24,024 bases of DNA from NC2004 sp050874905 (GTDB taxonomy: Bacteria; Bacillota; Clostridia; Lachnospirales; Lachnospiraceae), in contig JBNMLP010000027.1 in NCBI GenBank assembly GCA_050874905.1, positions 1 to 24,024 of the forward strand, read 5' to 3'. Every line of letters begins with the position of its first letter. Positions within the stretch are counted from its first letter, which is position 1. Positions 23,885-24,024 of this stretch are shown piece after piece. The position numbers and the translations under genes are program-made. The notes below the pieces were generated by a model. The model worked only from the letters and a program-made list of their open reading frames with translations. It had not been told where the DNA came from and did not search any database.

Positions 23885-24020
23885 TCAGACTGTAGACAAA
23901 GTCCACGGCATACGCCATGGACTTTGTCTTTTTTAGCTAAAACAAAGCATTTATGCGACTTTTAGCCACTTTTTTGGTATAATTAAACTATCAAAAACAG
24001 GTGGTGATTTTTATATGATG
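23885..24020 (+). mobile_element. Right copy of the repeated element end (probable IS terminus, outward facing)
   Basis: Exact inverted copy of positions 1-136. It holds the hairpin and T6 (23895-23934), TTTAGCTAAA (23932-23941), an extended -10 TGGTATAAT ending at 23983, and GGTGG before a start codon at 24015 or 24018. Like the left copy it sits immediately downstream of a terminator hairpin, in the same orientation as the host gene. Confidence 0.65.
23895..23934 (+). terminator. Hairpin with T-run inside the right repeat copy
   Basis: A 15-bp stem with one imperfect pair and an ATAC loop is followed by T6 (23929-23934). It can terminate SASP transcription and insulate the outward gene of the element. 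Confidence 0.65.
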
Positions 24021-24024
24021 ACGA
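24015..24024 (+). CDS. 5' end of a gene cut by the window edge (probable transposase of the repeat)
   Basis: Only ATGATGACGA is present, encoding Met-Met-Thr. It follows GGTGG by about 10 nt and a TATAAT by about 31 nt, so a gene start is well supported. The product cannot be identified. The left copy ends with the matching ATGATG on the minus strand (6 to 1). Confidence 0.45.

Noticed and set aside
23885..24020. Group IIC intron, because it abuts terminator hairpins
   Set aside because: There is no GTGYG start or structured GC-rich domain I. Instead there are a TATAAT promoter and a ribosome binding site within 130 bp.
1..24024. A 24-kb composite transposon bounded by inverted IS copies
   Set aside because: The interior is core metabolic and sporulation genes of uniform character. 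Only the outward-facing ends of the repeat are visible, so a contig broken at a repeat explains the layout equally well.

Overview
The window looks like chromosomal DNA from a spore-forming, anaerobic Gram-positive bacterium of the Clostridia, most likely the family Lachnospiraceae. That placement is an inference. It rests on a four-subunit pyruvate:ferredoxin oxidoreductase, a dipicolinate synthase pair, an alpha/beta-type small acid-soluble spore protein, a lipoteichoic-acid-synthase-like enzyme, moderate GC content and strong AGGAGG-type ribosome binding sites. I saw no rRNA, tRNA, CRISPR array or prophage.

Layout from left to right. Positions 1-136 are an exact inverted copy of 23885-24020. 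Both copies face outward and end in the promoter, ribosome binding site and first codons of a gene cut off by the window edge, so they look like ends of one repeated mobile element. Positions 218-3234 (minus) hold the porCDAB operon. Positions 3475-4947 (plus) hold a pyridoxal/pyridoxamine kinase and a small radical SAM protein, converging on a membrane-anchored Mrr-type nuclease gene (4944-5399, minus). Positions 5530-12919 form a plus-strand run of a fused homocysteine methyltransferase/methylenetetrahydrofolate reductase, a cobalamin-dependent methionine synthase without its reactivation domain, LepA and HemW. Next come an AraC-type regulator with a degenerate receiver-like N-terminus (13036-14064), a nitroreductase and a Nudix hydrolase (14133-15205), and a convergent SCP2-type small protein (15245-15580). 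A DUF5662-like protein, an LTA-synthase-like enzyme and a flavin-reductase-like protein follow (15764-18999). The right part is sporulation-flavoured: dpaA, dpaB and an asparagine synthetase on the minus strand behind a sigma-K-like promoter, then an HD-GYP protein, and a divergent SASP gene.

How the genes work together. Por makes acetyl-CoA and reduced ferredoxin. The MTHFR fusion reduces methylene-THF to methyl-THF, which MetH uses to methylate homocysteine. DpaAB makes the spore-core dipicolinate in the mother cell, and the SASP coats forespore DNA.

I see no clear new multi-gene system. The most notable signals are the terminator-abutting inverted repeats, a promoter that fires straight into a perfect terminator upstream of the AraC-type gene, the pseudo-receiver regulator, and the asparagine synthetase gene downstream of dpaAB. 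No gene-free stretch exceeds 300 bases.
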